64,000 nt of DNA from Epiperipatus broadwayi. Lineage: Eukaryota; Onychophora; Udeonychophora; Euonychophora; Peripatidae. The notes under the pieces are model-generated. The model saw only the letters and a program-made list of their open reading frames with translations. It ran no database searches and was not told the origin of the DNA. A program made the translations under genes and the position numbers. How positions within the stretch are numbered: the first letter of the stretch is position 1; each line of letters opens with the position of its first letter. The stretch spans positions 1,112,517 through 1,176,516 of the forward strand of contig JAQFVV010012575.1 of the NCBI GenBank assembly GCA_028023455.1. Reading direction: 5' to 3'. Of the stretch, positions 61,475 to 64,000 are shown piece by piece.

Positions 61475-61999
61475 TTAAGAAATGTTAAGCCAATAAACAT
61501 CTCATGATCACTATTTTTTATGTTTGCTCTTAACATCACATGATCACTATTTCTTATGCTTGCTCTTAACTGTTATTAAAACAGGCAAAACTCTCTATAT
61601 GCATTGCCATTCAGAGCAAGTCAGAGTAATCAATGGATGCCAGAAAATGTATAGATACTGAACTGAAATACAGACATATATGACTATATAAGCTGATGAG
61701 CTTGGACTGGAAATATTATAGTGCTTTCAATTTAAGTCTCATAGTTTTGTAGTTAAGTAGAGATAAAAGGTGGCTGCTAGAGGGTTGCATTAGATCCTAA
61801 GATCTAGCTGCAGTGCTCTCAGATCCAAGGCTCCTCACTGATGAAGGCCACAAGCCAGAAACTAGTCTGGGGATATTGGATGAGTAGGTATTAGATGGAG
61901 ATTTTATGCACAAGCCTTCTGGCATCCATTGATTACTCTGGCTTGCATTGAGTGGCAATATGTATAGAGAGTTTTGCCTGTTTTAATTAAGAAATGTTA
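61475..61999 (+). mobile_element. Hairpin element, family 2, copy E, exact 13-bp duplication
   Basis: 61488-61986 is flanked by TTAAGAAATGTTA (61475-61487, 61987-61999). The leader is partly duplicated (CATCTCATGATCACTATTTTT then CATCACATGATCACTATTTC). The left arm is shortened: it breaks off after CAATGGATGCCAGAA and jumps to the central region, while the right arm is complete to GAGTTTTGCCTGTTT. No ORF. Confidence 0.9.
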
Positions 62000-63420
62000 G
62001 TCCAAATCATTACTTGGTTGATTTATCACCTAGGAATCTTCAATAGTGTAGGCTAATCAGTTTGCCCTGTGTGATGTAATGCAATGTAAGTGTAATGGAG
62101 CCAAAAAATAAGAAATGGAAGTTTAATTTTTTTTAAAAAAAATGTAAAACTCATAGTTTGGCCAATTAATTAACCAGTATGCTCTGTCTGTCAATTTGAT
62201 TCTTGGATGTCACATGATTCTTAAGCAACAAATGATATGATTGTCTTTTTATATATACCTTAGATTGCTGCGACACAAACCCCACCAAATAACATGCTTA
62301 TTGATCTATTTTATTATTAGTCTATGCTAATATATTAATTCTACTAATGTTAAAAAAACTATAAGCATAACAAAATTTGATTTAAATTACTTATTTCAAA
62401 TTTTAGAAAGCCCATGCAATTATGCAAGGTTTTATGTTAATCTATACAATATAGAATACATAAATATTAATCAAACAATCACCATATTCTCTTCATTTAC
62501 ATTTAACATCTGAATTAAAACTAGCAATTTATTTTATCATAGATTAAGTAATTGATGGGCAACATAAATTACTGCCAACCAAATTCCTAAGTATCAGATC
62601 TATATAGTTATACAAATAATAAGATGAGTTCCAAAAATTATATTGTTTGAAACTATAAATCATTATTTTGAATAATAGAAAAGTAAATATTTATCAAGTA
62701 ACATGAATGTTTTATAAAATCATCACAATTGTATGTGCCATCAGATATCAAGTTTATCTTTAAACAGAATTTAGTAATTAAGCTAGACACTAGGTAGCAT
62801 TAAAAATATTAATGGATTTATGTAACACTAACATTAATTAATGAGTATTTAATTTATATAGGATTCAGTTTAGAAATGTATTTTTTTTCTTGTGTATGAA
62901 GTAAAGATAGCTGTTGTATGTATGCATGCATTTCAATGTTCATCATTAATGACAACCTGTAGCCAGAAACTAATCTGATAGAATAAAAAATTGTATTGAT
63001 TAAACTTGCACACATATAAATAGATTTATGAAAATTAAAAAAAGTACTTTAAATTTTTCAAAAATACCAAAATAGATTTAAACAAAACATTTCAATTCAG
63101 CATATTTGGAAAATTTTAACTGCAAAATTGTTAAACATAGCCAATAATAGATTTTGTTATAATTTATAATTGAAAATAAATAGTAAATAAAAAATATCAA
63201 ATGTAATAAAATTAATAATATTGATGATGAAAATATTTATAATGTATAGGAAATATAATTATATGTGATATTTGCAAATGTCGTAAAAAACTCTGATTTT
63301 AATTTTCTCATTATTTTGACTTGCTTATTTAATCATAGAAAGCAAGTTTAACAATCTTGAAAATGATCTGCATGTAAGGAGTTGAATGCAAGAATAACAA
63401 AAACCCCATAAACATTTTTC
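62000..63420. other. AT-rich DNA, no gene seen
   Basis: No coding signal, no repeat boundary. Confidence 0.4.
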
Positions 63421-63439
63421 CTTATTATTGATCCATACT

Positions 63440-63735
63440 GCAAGATGAAGATTTGTCCAAGTTTAATCCATCTTTAATCTTTAGCCTGTCTTCTCCACAT
63501 CATTCCAGCACTTTCCCTTAGTTCATCTATCCATATCATATATGATCTTTTAATCTTTTACAATTTCTTGAAATCCAGTTTAAAATTTCAATTGTCCATC
63601 TATCATCTCTTCCAGCAATACATCCAACTTAATTTCACTTCATCATTTTAATTTTTTCAGAGATGTCAGAAAAACCTGCTTATCCTCACCCATGTATTTT
63701 ATTTCTGATATCTTTTTGTTTCTCATAACATGCAT
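63440..63735 (-). pseudogene. RTE LINE 3' fragment, minus strand
   Basis: Read on the minus strand, codons for IKYMGEDKQVF, then a frame change, RDDRWTIEILNWI-like sequence, and NDVEKTG/CWNDV (matching CAGVMWRRQAKD in another frame) follow RTE order. Several stops. The 3' tail is lost. Confidence 0.65.
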
Positions 63736-64000
63736 GATTTTGATAGTTTTTTTTTTCATTTTGATTTTGGAAATGGAAAAAAAAACATATAATCAATTCT
63801 CTAACCTTTTTTTTTACACATTTATTATTTTTTCCACAAAATATTTATAAAATATTAATTATTTCAAAAGAATAATCTGAATTTAGAAGAAAATATTCAC
63901 TTTTAATTAATTAAATAAATCAATATTAACAAAATTTTATTTTACAAACAATATTTCCATTGGTTCAGTTGTTAAGAGTTTTTCCTGGAAAGACTAAAAG

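Overview
The window looks like a gene-poor, very AT-rich piece of an invertebrate animal nuclear genome. The evidence is the mix of elements: a decayed Mag-like Ty3/Gypsy retrotransposon, RTE and L1/Tx1-type LINEs, Penelope-like elements with a GIY-YIG domain, tRNA-headed SINEs, hAT and Merlin-like non-autonomous DNA transposons, and scattered long introns or intergenic DNA with no operons. A lophotrochozoan such as a mollusc would fit, but nothing here fixes the species.

Only one intact ordinary gene is visible: a 194-residue four-membrane-segment protein of CD20/MS4A type at 33121-33705 (+), in a single exon. One further exon-like segment (13390-13519, -) lies inside a small DNA transposon.

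Layout: 1-517, the 3' end of a Penelope-like ORF, then a TA microsatellite. 1009-1468, a hairpin element. 3523-11689, a Gypsy element with both LTRs, whose reverse transcriptase is split by a 2.57 kb insertion with a target duplication. 12946-14054, a 1.1 kb transposon with an exact 8-bp duplication. 14775-15690, hairpin elements. 17.7-22.7 kb, L1/Tx1-like LINE remains. 26.3-26.9 kb, an RTE 3' end. 30.5 kb, a hammerhead-core-like sequence. 33.1 kb, the gene. 35.5-37.0 kb, a giant palindrome made of two Penelope fragments. 37.1-39.1 kb, further palindromes and a SINE. 40.3-42.7 kb, a hAT MITE and a second Merlin-like element. 43.3-46.3 kb, inverted and direct repeats. 47.4-48.1 kb, three SINEs. 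48.7-53.5 kb, a shattered RTE with nested insertions. 54.4-57.4 kb, a LINE ORF1 on the minus strand. 57.6-62.0 kb, a run of hairpin elements and perfect palindromes. 60.9 and 63.5 kb, more RTE tails.

The most notable signal is a set of hairpin (fold-back) elements whose copies are bounded by 11-14 bp direct repeats, several of them exact. That duplication length is more typical of target-primed retroposition, as in the RTE copies here, than of a cut-and-paste fold-back transposon. At least fifteen long palindromes lie in 64 kb.
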